A program made the translations under genes and the position numbers. A stretch of DNA of 64,000 bases from Dioscorea cayenensis subsp. rotundata (taxonomy: Eukaryota > Streptophyta > Magnoliopsida > Dioscoreales > Dioscoreaceae), in assembly GCF_009730915.1 (NCBI RefSeq), contig NC_052487.1, positions 2,604,001-2,668,000 on the forward strand, written 5' to 3'. This document shows, piece by piece, positions 1 through 11,358 of the stretch (position 1 is the stretch's first letter; each line of letters begins with the position of its first letter). The notes under the pieces are model-generated. The model was not told the DNA's origin. It saw only the letters and a list, made by a program, of their open reading frames with translations, and ran no database searches.

Positions 1-2030
1 CACACCAGAGGCTCATACTATCATTAATTAATTAATTAATTAAGAGCATTGTATCCTTGCCCAGGGGTTAAGTAACTGAAAGAGTTCAAGTGGATCGAAT
101 CCATCAACTGGGGATAGCATTGGCTACTGGAGTGTGAGAAACATTTCTCACTTCTTCAATTCACTCATGTTCAGCTTCCTCGAATTCAAAACATATCCTA
201 TCAAAACTAAAGGAGATGACTATTTTTTTAAAAAATTAAATTCATAATATCACCAAGCACAAGAAAGTAGCGCAAAACCTAATTTGCATCTAATTTATAC
301 AAGTGGTGCTTTGGCCCTGTTTTCCCACTTCCTTCACCGCATTATAAATAAACAAACCTAAAAGCATTCTAAGATGCCAAGAAGTATTAACAAATTAGTG
401 CTTGATCAGCAAAATTACTTCCAATATATGTTTTTACGTATGAATAAAAAATATTGAACAATATAATATCGACAATTTGAGGGAAAATTCATGGTCATTT
501 CATAAAGCAAAGATGGCATAATGCTCAATCAGAAAATCGGCAAAGATGTCAATTGATTGGAAATAATTTTTTTTACATCATATCCACATGATCTAGCTCC
601 TGGGTTTTTCAAACATTGTAATCCAATATAAAATTTGTAGTTCAAACAATTACTACTTGACCCGGTTATGTCATCAAAAATTGACATATTTTAAATGTTT
701 GTTAACACCGGGAAAAGCAAGGGAAAACAATGTCATCTCCTAAGATGGCTATTGTGAATACAGATGGCAAGGAAGTGATTCGACCAATCTCAAACAAAAA
801 ACTATGAGCAAATAAGGTTCAAAGGAAAAGTAACATCACATAATAAATAAATGAATTATTCAGTAAAACTAAAAAGAAAAATAAAATAGAAAATAGAAAA
901 CGTAAAAACTTAAAGATCAATGAAGATAAGAAAATGACAATATAATTTATAATCTAATACAGAGGAAAACATCCACTCCCCCACTCAAGCTATACAATAA
1001 ACTATTGAAAAATCTTAATCAAGATTTTATCTAGGAAAATCGATAAGAAGAATAAAACATCATTTAAAAAAACAATAAGTAATTTGAGAATCATTGTGCA
1101 CCACCATTTGTGGGGTGAATAAGATAAAGACTTGCATAATCTAGTCATCAAACAGGAAAGGATATGATTAGGCAGGCCTAAACAAATTACCAACATTGAA
1201 AAGACTTTAAATTAAAAACAAAAAGAATTGTAAAATCCATATGTCTACAGAGAATCATAAGAAAAGAACCATAAAAAAGTATTCTGAACAGGGCATATTA
1301 CTTCAACCGCGGCACATTAACCCCGCACTAAACCATTTACCTTGTTCTTGAGCATTAATCCACACTTCACAAGCAGGTAGCATTTTTTCCATAATTTACA
1401 GTGTTCAGCATAGCACAGACAGCTACCATCACTAACTAATTAAGCTGCCATTAGCTCATAGTTAATGGTTAGGCAAAAGAATTCAAAAAGCAGACCCACT
1501 CCTCTAACTATTGGCTGATAATGTCTCAGAAACTTCTTCCACTTCTTCATTTTCTCCTATTCCCTCATTGATTGTAACTCAACTCAACAAAACCTTTATA
1601 AACAGGACCAAATGGCCATCCTTTAAAAAATTTCAATTCATAAAAATCACTAATTCACGAAACAAATACAACAACTAACACTAAACCTAATTTGTTCCAC
1701 TTGACAGAAGTTGGGATTTACCCATTCTTTCCTACTTCCTTCACCGCATTATCAATCTAAGAGCATTCCTACTGCACCTAGATGTATTAAAAAGTTAGTT
1801 CTTGATCAGCATAAATACTAGTTAGTTTTTTATCAGCATAAATACTTCTATTCTAAGCACTGTAAACAACATGAACAAAAAACTTTTAATATATAAGATG
1901 CACGATCTAAAAGAAATGTCAGTCATTTCAGAAAGCGCACATAGCATAGTCAGTATCACACCATACATATAACATAAACAATATGAAATAGGCCTTAGTT
2001 CATTATTTAACGACCAAGACAAGAACAACA
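1..2030. other. AT-rich gene-poor DNA with an internal diverged repeat
   Basis: No convincing coding exon is visible here. A segment around 301-540 resembles 1,721-1,960: both carry the phrase CTTCCTTCACCGCATTAT, then AAAAGCATTC or AGAGCATTC, then TTGATCAGCA, then GTCATTTCA. They look like old copies of one sequence about 1.4 kb apart. The second copy leads into the larger duplicated block starting near 2,031. Short open frames here have no family signal. Confidence 0.5.
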
Positions 2031-3720
2031 TTGGGGGTCCACATCAGTTGCAACTTCTTCAAAAGGATGCAGATGGAGTCCCTCACAAGCAAAAGACTTC
2101 ACTTCTTATCACCTCTGCTTTTTCATGCAACATCAAGTGAAAAAAGAAGATTTCTTATAAACACAAACCACAACAATATATTGCAGATAAAAAATAAACA
2201 TCAACAGACAGCAATATCACCTAGTGTTGTTGGGTCGTGTCTGGCTAGGCGGTCAAGTTTCTTCTTCCTCAGTGGGTGAAGATGGCTCTCCTAGATGATT
2301 CCCACCATGAATATTCATTAACAAAATTTCTTAGCTGTACTCTTACTCTAATAACAGAAAAGATAAACATAAAGACTGGGAAAAACTTTCAAGCTTATAT
2401 AAGCTCAACCCACATCAAATGTGGATTGTGCTTGGGGTGCACTAGATGGGTGAACCTGAGGTGGAAAATGCAGCAAGGAAGCTGGGCTTGGTGGTGGGCT
2501 CAAATATGGTTGCGGAGGTTCCAGAGAATAAGTAGCTCCAGCTTAATCATCAAAAATATCACCCTTGTCATCATCCATAGAAGCATCAGTTTCCAGAGAC
2601 AAGTATGGGGGAAGCCCCACCATCAGCAGCAACAATTCTGCCTGTCAGGAAACAAAATAACACAAAGCATTAGTTGCATGTAGATCAATACTTCAGTTGA
2701 GAAATGTCTCAAAGTTTTTCTGAGGCGAGACTTTTCCATCAATCATGCAACTTGTCATAAATTTTGTAGCAAAATTAGGAAACAATAATGGAAGAAAGGC
2801 AACTTACAGGTATGTGTTCACAATGGACACCAATCGGCCATTTTTTTGCCAAGCAAAATAATATATATATATATATATATATATATGCATGCCAAATGTC
2901 ATTCTACAAGAATATAATGGGAACATTAAGTAAAATTTATTTTTTATTCAGTACTGTATAACAGCATAACACACTGAATAGATAAGTGAGTAAAAGATAA
3001 TTAGCAATCACACACAAGCAGAAAAAGATGGGGGAAAACCAGAACAAGAAAATAAGATTCAGAACTTCAAAATTATCAACAATTTGCACAACACTCTTAT
3101 GGTGTCAGGCTATCAACACCGAGTTCTGCAATAGCAATGCTCATATGACACAGATTGGCACTATACATCTCAGTCATACACTAAATTTCTAACAAGATGC
3201 CATGGATTATTGCAACAGTCAGACAATAAATCCATAGAAAGGGGTTCTAAATCAATACTAGATCAGCCTCCATAACTACTACTCCTTCAAATAATTGGAT
3301 TTCATTGTCCATAGGAACAACCACAAATAAAAGAACTCATCTTTAAAGGCTTAAAATTTCCTAACAAACAATGCAAGAAACCAAATACGTAACCAAAACC
3401 CTAATCAAATGAAAAACACGAGAGAAAAAATGAATACCCACAAGAAAATCCTGAGAGCGTTTGCCGTGAAGATATCTGCAGTTTCCCACGGGTACTGATC
3501 CATCAGCGCCTTCAACACCAATTGTGAACCATTGCCAATCCTCAAGAAACTCACATAGAAAACAGCCACGAAAGTAGCTCAATACCTTCACCTAGCTCAT
3601 GATCATGAGCATTTGCATGAACAATTCGACCACAATGTTGCTGTTGTTGCCTGAGGGGAGGCATGATCGCCGCTCCTCGTTTCGAAATGTCTTCTCTTCA
3701 GACATTGGAAAAGAGCACTT
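2031..3720 (-). pseudogene. Degenerate gene-like block, copy A (unrecognised)
   Basis: Read on the minus strand, this block has gene-like pieces. An ATG near 3,663 opens a short frame (MPPLRQQQQHCGRIVHANAH). A stretch at 3,361-3,591 is followed by a GT-like donor. An exon-like piece after a CCTGACAG acceptor near 2,643 reads ELLLLMVGLPPYLSLE, then an acidic run and a stop, and then a proline-rich stretch. The frames do not join without stops. The block is matched by copy B at about 7,856-8,890 over several hundred bases, including presumed intron DNA. I do not recognise the protein. It could be an expressed but divergent gene; a relic is more likely. Confidence 0.35.
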
Positions 3721-4061
3721 GGAGCTTCGCTAATGAACCAACAAAAAGATCCGAATCCAAAATGAATATTTTTTAAAATAGAATTTATATATTTAAAAAA
3801 AAATTAAGATTCTTATGTGATTGTAATTTGTAATAATAAAATATTCAAACTAAATACATAGTATTATTTTGTAATGAAGGTAGAATAAACAAAATGTCTA
3901 TTTTATTTACCTATCTCATAATAATATACACACAAATGTATTTATAAGCATGGCTCTACGTAGGTTTATTAGTATTTAAAATGAATAAATAAATGAAAAC
4001 CATATCAATTTCACTCTCTTGACTTGCTTTGCATATCTTGTTTCTGCCCATGAAGTCACAA

Positions 4062-4070
4062 TTTAAAATA
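4062..4070. repeat. 9-bp target site duplication, left copy
   Basis: TTTAAAATA here is repeated exactly at 4,546-4,554. The two copies flank the inverted-repeat element at 4,071-4,545. Nine bases is the usual duplication length for Mutator-like elements. Confidence 0.6.
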
Positions 4071-4545
4071 GGAAAATTTTCATTAAAAAAAAATTGTCTT
4101 TTTCCAATTTTGCAGAAAAGGTACATATTTGTTGTTTTAAACTATGTGGTTTCTCCAACTTGTAAAGAAAAGGAAAAACCATTAATAAGTCTAACAGTGT
4201 TAACTCACAGAGCAAAATGGTCATTTTCTTTAAAAACCGTCTCATTTGGTATAAAAAATATTTTCTTTACACATATTAATCTTTTCCAAAATTCAAATAA
4301 ACAAAAAAAAAACTTAAATTTAAAAAACCAAATAAAATCATATTAAAAATTATGTTTTTTATACCACGTGGGGTTTTTTATAATAAATTGACCATTTTAC
4401 CCATGTGAGTTAGCACTATTAAAGACTTATTAACGGTTTTTGCAAACCGGAGAAACCACATAGTTTAAAAAAACAAACAAACCTTTGTCACTTTTTGGCA
4501 AAACGGGGAAATCATAAGGTTTTTTTTTTTAATTTTATTTTTCCC
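4071..4545. mobile_element. Mutator-like foldback MITE
   Basis: The two halves are inverted copies. The left arm around 4,110-4,250 contains TTTTAAACTATGTGGTTTCTCC-like sequence and GTTAACTCACA...AAAATGGTCA. The reverse complement of 4,380-4,520 gives the same words in the same order. The ends read GGAAAATTTTCATT on the left and, inverted, GGGAAAAATAAAATT on the right. Long inverted arms plus a 9-bp direct duplication fit a non-autonomous Mutator-like element. It has no coding capacity. Confidence 0.6.
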
Positions 4546-4681
4546 TTTAAAATACACCAGTGTAAATTAGTGTACACAAGGTAAAGAAATTCAACTTGTC
4601 CAACAAGATTTTATGCTTTGCTTAGTGGCAATATATCTGGGTCAGGCTTCATTTGGAGATGGTTGTCTTCTCATTCAATAG

Positions 4682-5403
4682 CTAAACTCGAGCCTTCTCA
4701 CAAGCTTCGAGGACCACCTCACGAGCTTCATCACGTTCCACTTCACGAGTTGTGGCTTCAACTAGTGTCTTAAACCCTAGACCAATAATTTCCACAAAAT
4801 TTTGAAAATTTTGAGATATTCTATCCACTGATGGATCCGCGGGAGCTTTTCTTTTTTGATGTCCTCTTGAGGTGCTTGTCTATGATCCTATAGACGATGG
4901 GGCCGGATTAGGTTCCTCTATAGCCATGTAAAACTCATCACTCGCCATTTGAAAGAAGCATGTGTCGTCATCCAAAGTGATGTTCTCATGTGAAATAAGT
5001 TAATAATATAGTATCATATGCATAGTTCATTTTATAATCACCAAATAAAATTATGTGTACCTTAACATACTCATCATATGCACTTTTTTCACATTCGATA
5101 GTGCATCTCTCATAGTTCCAGTCGAAGCCACTTATCTATAGAATATCTGCAATTTAAATAGTCTTGCTTCTAAATAATTTTACCCAACTCAATGTTGGGA
5201 AATGCTTTCAAGGTACTCGTTGGAATATTTTCTTTCACCATTCTTTCCAATTGGTTAAGATAACCATTTCTAAACTCATTCTTCACCCGCCATAATGGAT
5301 TTGCAGATAACTCAACTAACGCATCAATAAGGGCTTTGTCTTCTTCCACGGTCCAATAATGCTTGTTTTGTCCCTGGCCCCTTGGTTGTGAATCTGACTC
5401 CAT
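4682..5403 (-). pseudogene. Broken Myb/SANT-like (Harbinger ORF1-type) gene
   Basis: On the minus strand the first exon (ATG at 5,403) encodes a Myb/SANT-like domain with the signature NKHYWTVEEDKALIDALVEL. A second piece near 5,130-5,060 reads SGFDWNYERCTIECEKSAYD, the usual GFGWN-type end of this domain. A third piece (4,985-4,682) ends in a helical, charged tail. The middle of the domain is missing, and a TAG interrupts the last piece near 4,890, so the gene is broken. This family includes both Harbinger transposon accessory proteins and plant L10-interacting-MYB-like proteins. The nearby Tourist-like terminus at 7,221 favours a transposon origin. No DDE transposase was found next to it. 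Confidence 0.6.
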
Positions 5404-7059
5404 ACTACATAAAGAAAGAAATGAAATGTTCAACTTTAAACCATAACCAATAAAGAATTATTCACCATTCCTTTTAATCACATCCCAAAATAGAACATGC
5501 ACAATCAATATATAGAGATAGGATTGGTGAGAGAACTAGGGACAACCTTTTTGGAGTGATATAAAAGCATCTTGATCTTCATAATTGTTAATAGCTTAAA
5601 AAAAATTAAAATAAGAATCCTTTAGCTTGATAGCAAATAATTATTTATATATATAAATAATAATGGATTGTATAACTCCATTTTCCCACTTCATTGACAA
5701 TGAAAAGATCTATACTTTGTTTAACCTAATAGCAGATAATTATTTAGGACTTGCATGAGCTTCTTACAGAAGTAATATCCAATGTGTACATGACAAATTT
5801 CAAAAAATTACTAACTTGTAACTATGGCAACGCTAGTGACTCAAACGGGGCTACATCTACTTTGTATTTCCCTACACTAGCTTGACCATCTGAGAGCTTC
5901 CTGGCTACAATTAATGAATCCAACAACATTAAAATGGTTTAAAAAAAAATTATAACTCACAACATTGCTTGGCAATGCTAGAATGGCAAGTGAAAAGAAG
6001 CTCCCCTGACATTGGATTTGCAATCATATTGCGTTTATTAAGAAATCCCTTGTCACTACTGAACTTAAAATGCTTTGTTGTTGTCTTAAAATACTCTATT
6101 ATTAGAAACTTTAACCAATAAAATCTCAAAGCAAACTTATTAAATAAAGTCATATATACTAAACATAAACATCATCATATTTCTAAAAAAGAAAATCATG
6201 AACAAAATTAGGAAAAGAAAATAATACAAAATTAAAGTCAATAGTGTCATCCACCTTTTCATGTTCACAAGGTAGTTCGCAAATCACATTTTCTCTCAAA
6301 AAAATATATATCAAAAGACTTCATTTGGTTAAAACAAGTCTTCTCATAGACCAAGTAAGAGAGTAATATCCAATGAACATTCATAATTAACAAACTCGAA
6401 ACAAATTCAAGAAAAAAAATTGAGCAGGCACTCACCACAAATTGATTAAAGATATTTTCAAACAAAATTCTAAGAAAAAACTCAGAAAAATCATTATGGA
6501 GAAAGTACAAAGTGAAGAGACTTACCAAGTCTTCTCCAGACTTAAGTCAAGACTAACATTAAAATCCAATAAATTAAATTAAAAAAATTAACAAGCACTC
6601 ACCACAAATCATTAAGTAAAATACACAAATTTTCCTTGATATCAAAATAGAAAGAACAAAAGTGATTGAATAAATGAGCAAGACTGTATCCTGAACATCA
6701 TTTCAAGACCATCAATTTCAATCACAATGGACACCAAGTTCAGAAACTCCAAATCACAATAAAAATTGATTCACTGCTGCTTCAATGGTCACAAACCAAG
6801 AGAAAAAACCAAGAGAAACATAAGATGATGCCCTAAAAAGAAAGGAAAAAAATTTATTCGGAGAAAAAACCAACCAGATTTTCCCTAATTGGTCGTCATT
6901 AGTTTACTGCTGCTCAAATGATCCCCATTAATTCACTGTTGCTTGGTATTCTCTCAACAGCCGCTCGATCGTGATTTCTCTCCACATCCGTCTGAATGAT
7001 CGAGAGAGAAAGGAGATAAATATTTATACAAGGGCAATGTGGTCATTTTACATGTCAGT

Positions 7060-7224
7060 AATCAAGAATCCCCCCCATTTTTCTGGTGATTGTGAATACC
7101 CCTTCATAACCCCTTCACTCCTTCCTCAATACTCTCCCACTCCCATTACTCCATATCCAAACAAATGCTTACCCAATGTAAAGAGTCATTCCCATTCCAC
7201 TCCTCCAAACCAAACACCCCCTTA
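7060..7224. mobile_element. Probable Harbinger/Tourist-like terminus
   Basis: The sequence ends CCAAACCAAACACCCCC followed by TTA at 7,222-7,224. This matches the right ends of the two complete elements at 40,150-40,586 and 41,645-42,472, where CCAAAC...CCCC is followed by a TTA duplication. A matching left end was not found, so the element is either truncated or includes the Myb/SANT relic on its left. Only this end is claimed. Confidence 0.4.
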
Positions 7225-7855
7225 AAAATCAAACCGCAACATCAGAAGACCAATCAGAAAAGTATATTGAAAAGTTAACACTTATCAAACTTATCAGAAG
7301 ATCTGCATTGATAATAAAAGCCCAACTACAACAACCAAAAGAACAAGATTTACAAATCAGGATATGGTTTACTATGTTACTAATTTCTCACCATTAACAT
7401 TTCAATAAAAGTTGTTTACCTTGGCTTCCTAGTTCAGCTGGACAAGGATTGATCTGCTTTGGGGTGAGGAGATTCCTCTCTCCTTGCAACAAGTACCCAA
7501 CTTGAATTCAAATGTCAGCACCCATATGCAAACTTCACTGAATAATGGAGACATGTTAAAAGTAAGGATTTCACTCAAATCTAGAACTTAGTTGAAAAAC
7601 GCACAAAAACACCGTGTAGATAGATAAGTTACCATGTGAATTGGATATAATTTCATTGGGGGTACCTTATCCCTGTCTATAAACATTGACCTAATACTTG
7701 AGCATCAAAACGCATTTCACAATTAGGCAACATGAAAGAATTCATAGTCATTTCAGAAAATAAATATACCATAGCTGGTATCAAAGCATACATATATCAT
7801 GAACAGAAAGAAAAAACTCAATTAATGATTTTAATAATTGAAGTAACAAAGATAT

Positions 7856-9530
7856 TGGGGATACATGAGTTGCAGCTTGTTCAAAATGATGCAGATGTAG
7901 TCCACCACAGGAAAAGATTTCATGTCTTTTATCATATGTTTATTGATGCATTATCAAATGAAAAAAAAAAAATCTTATAAATACAAACCACAACAATATA
8001 TTACAAATAGAAAGTCAACGTCAACTAATAGAAATATCATCAGATTCCACCATAAGATATGGGGGAAGCCCACACTACACAACATCAATTCTGCCTGTGA
8101 TGAAGGAAATAAGAAATAACATGAGTTGCTTGTTAAATCATACTTCAAATGAGAAATTCCTCCTAATTTTTCTCACTGTTGTATGTAAGGCAAGACTTTC
8201 CAATCATGCTACCTGCCTTAAATTTCATGGCAAAATTAGGGGAAAAAAAAGACAATTTACTAGCCACTGTTCACAATGTATACTAGGCACTCATTATCTT
8301 GCCAAAGGAAATATAATATATAACCTAATGTTAAATGGGAACATTACAGTTCGGTTTTTTTTTTTAACTCGCTATAACATATACCAAATGTTAAGTGAGG
8401 GAGAGATCAGTGACAACCAAACACAAGCAAGGAAAGATGGTGAAGAACCCGACCAACAAATTACAATTCAGAATTTCACAATGATTAACAATTTGCAAAA
8501 TGCTTATGTCATCGATTTATCAATATCAAGTTCTGACATCGTAATGCTTACATGACACAGATTGGCATTAACCAGCTCAATCGGGCATAAGATTCATTTT
8601 TAATCAATATTCCCCAATTAATGTAAAAATAATACAAAAAATCCATAAAAAAAAGGCAATCGATAACACCACAAAATCGGTCTCCAGAATTACTCCATCA
8701 AACTATTGTTTTTTTTTTTTGTGCTCATATGGGATAACAAAAAGAAAGATCACAAATTAAAGAACTCATCCTTCAAGGTTGAAAATTTCCCCAAAAAAGA
8801 AATCAAGAAACCAAATAATATCATATAGCCCAACCCTAGTCAACCTAGAAATAGGCGAGGAAAAAAAGAATGAATACAAGGTCCCTGACATCACATGGAA
8901 TGCCTTGAAGACCTGCCCAGCAAAATCAATTGAAAAATAAAAAATCTTTCGGAAGAAAGCAATGGAAAAAGAGCAATAACAACAACATCGATACATTGAC
9001 CTAGGTCATGATACAAAGTTGTCAAACTCAATGCATCAAGAAATTCAAATCATTTACCTAGATCATCATATCAAAATTACAAAACGAAAGCAATACCCTA
9101 ACCATAAAAATAAATGAAAGATAAAAACCCTAGTCACTGAAATTAAGAAACCACATACAAATCATCAAACTCAATTCATCAACAAATCAAATAACAAAAT
9201 GAAATCAAACCCTAGCCAAAAATAAATAAATAAATAAATAAGAGAATCACACATTAAGATCATTAAACAGGATGAAACAAGAAGCCAAATAACAACACAA
9301 AACAAAACCCTAACCAAAAGAAGCATCACCAACAACAAATAATACCTTGAAGAGAGATCTCGTCAATTCAAGATTGTCGAGGAGCATTTCCCTACCAAAT
9401 AGCCTACACAATCGTTTTAAAATCATTGGAAATCTTAACAAAGAGAACATAAGATAAAAATAAATAGAAGAGATGAATACCTTGAGACTATGCAAGATCT
9501 CCATGAGCTGGTCCCTGGACGAAAGTCAAA
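7856..9530 (-). pseudogene. Degenerate gene-like block, copy B
   Basis: Copy B matches copy A in several collinear stretches: 7,856-8,045 with 2,031-2,215, 8,046-8,105 with 2,580-2,650, 8,110-8,290 with 2,660-2,830, 8,435-8,580 with 3,030-3,200, and 8,695-8,815 with 3,290-3,400. It lacks the 360-bp exon-like piece present in copy A. On the minus strand, short exon-like pieces ending in CAAG/GT occur near 9,480-9,560 and 9,340-9,395. No long frame survives and no family is recognised. Confidence 0.35.
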
Positions 9531-9763
9531 ACTGAAGCCATTGCAGGAGGGACGATGCCTTCGCATTCCTCTTCAAAGACGAGGGTTTCTTCTTATTCTT
9601 TGACATTTGGGGTCTGAATCTTAACACCACTATGCATGTTTACGTCAATACCAATACGGATTGGTTTCAAATTGAAGCTCATAATCCGAATCCGGATCCA
9701 ATGAAATGACTCTTAACAATATCACCTCTCAAAAAGTTCAAATTCAAATTACTTGTTTTTTTC

Positions 9764-10522
9764 TGTTAGAATTTTTATAAGAGTAATGTTATTTAGACGA
9801 ATAAATATTCTGACGTGGATGCCAAGTTGGCATCATGTCAGCATCCACATCATTCTTTTATTTCTCCTTTTTTGAAAAAAATTTATTTTTTATAATCCAA
9901 ACCCTTAATATTTTATAATTTTTAATGTTTAGAGATTTATATTAAATTCTAACCCCAAGACATAAAAATTTTAAAACCAGATTTTATAAAATCTTATATC
10001 TAAAATAAAAAACCTTAAACCATAGGCCTTAAACGGCAAACCTATACGGGGGTTTGTGATTTATAATTTAGGATTTAAAGGGAAGGTTTTGAGGTTACAA
10101 TTTACACTAAGGTTTAGATGATAAAGAAAATTTAAGTTTTTTTTATTAAAAAACTAGAGAGAAAGAATGATGTGAATGATGATATGGATGCCATCGAATT
10201 ACTAATTCGGCCTAAATATTATTATTTTTTTAATTTTTATAATTGTATGAGTCCCAATGAGTTCACCATTTTTATCCTAATATATGCACTATATACTTTG
10301 TTATCATCTCCAATGTGAGACTATTTTTCGTTCCAACACCCTACTATAAGGCCCATGTGGTTCTGATACCATATTAGAATTTTTATAATTATATGATGGG
10401 CCCTGAGGATGTGGGCAGTGTTCATGTGCATCTTTAAACTTGGAATGGATTACTTGTCAAAAAAAGCCTCTAGATGCACATGACAATTATAATTCGATGT
10501 GGGATTACTTATAGTTCCAACA
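9764..10522 (-). mobile_element. TRIM retrotransposon, interrupted by a MITE
   Basis: Read on the minus strand, the right LTR (10,372-10,522, 151 bp) starts TGTTGGAACTATAAG and ends AATTCTAATA. It is followed at once by the primer-binding site TGGTATCAGAACC, complementary to initiator-Met tRNA. About 33 bp later comes a second LTR start, TGTTGGAACG (ending at plus position 10,338), which runs left to 9,764. That copy is split by an inserted MITE. Flanking pentamers are TTTTC on the left and ATTTC on the right, so the target duplication has one mismatch. Such a tiny internal region with a tRNA-Met site and no genes is typical of TRIMs. Confidence 0.65.
9781..10231. mobile_element. Mutator-like MITE nested in the TRIM LTR
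   Basis: The ends are inverted repeats of roughly 80 bp. The left end reads TAATGTTATTTAGACGAAT and the right end, inverted, TAATAATATTTAGGCCGAAT. Both continue through GGATGCC/GGCATCC and CACATCATTCTTT. The 11-bp sequence AATTTTTATAA occurs immediately before (9,770-9,780) and after (10,232-10,242), giving a perfect target duplication inside the LTR. The interior is short, AT-rich and non-coding. Confidence 0.6.
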
Positions 10523-11358
10523 ATTTCAAGGGTTTTTTTTTTTTTTAATTTTACATCCCTGAAAAATTAAATAATTTGATGCCATAGTATTTCTTTCTTG
10601 GAATAGAGTAGAAATAGAGTAAATCACTCGAAAACATATGTAATTTTATTTTTCGTCAATTTAAATATAGCATAACGGCTGCACCATTTAATTTAATTTA
10701 ATTTTTTATTAACCGGTATTTTGTATTATAGTTAATTATATATGTATCACAAAGAGATTTTATTTTTTTTAAAAAAGTAAATAATTATATATATATATAT
10801 ATATAGCTTGAATATTTGTTCTGAAGATGATAAATAAAATGAAGGGTTGTGAGATATTTTTGGAAAATTTGAGGTATCAGATACAAGAATCCCTTGATTC
10901 AATAAACAGTATTTTAAATGACTATTTTGTGGACCGCCATAATATTATTTTGTATAATTCATAAGGGTTCAAATACATAAATTTTAAAACAGATTAATAC
11001 TATGGAATGTTTGTTGTCATATTCATTTTTTTGGACATGAAAGAGGTATGAAAACCATCTATCACGTTTAAACCATGAAGACCTGGAGATGCAAACAGTA
11101 AAGAATCCAACCTCTACAAAGGAACTAAAAAAACCATAAAACCACAGTTCATCTCTGTGACAGTGAGCTTTCATTCATAATGGTACATTTGTATAATAAT
11201 TTTCATATGATTAGTATAAATTAATATTTGAGACCAGGAATCAGAAGAGAGACTCAAAACAATGAAAAAGGATTACATACAAACTATTCAGAAGAAAAGA
11301 ATACATACAAACTCGTATTTTCGATTCTTTTATATCTACTTTGCGGCAAACGTGAGAC

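Noticed and set aside
50-160. Possible tRNA-derived repeat (GAGTTCAAGTGGATCGAATCC)
   Set aside because: The B-box match is partial, no duplication flanks it, and no second copy is visible in the window.
6265-6528. 87-aa minus-strand hydrophobic frame
   Set aside because: Composition follows AT-rich DNA, with no motif, promoter or splice context.
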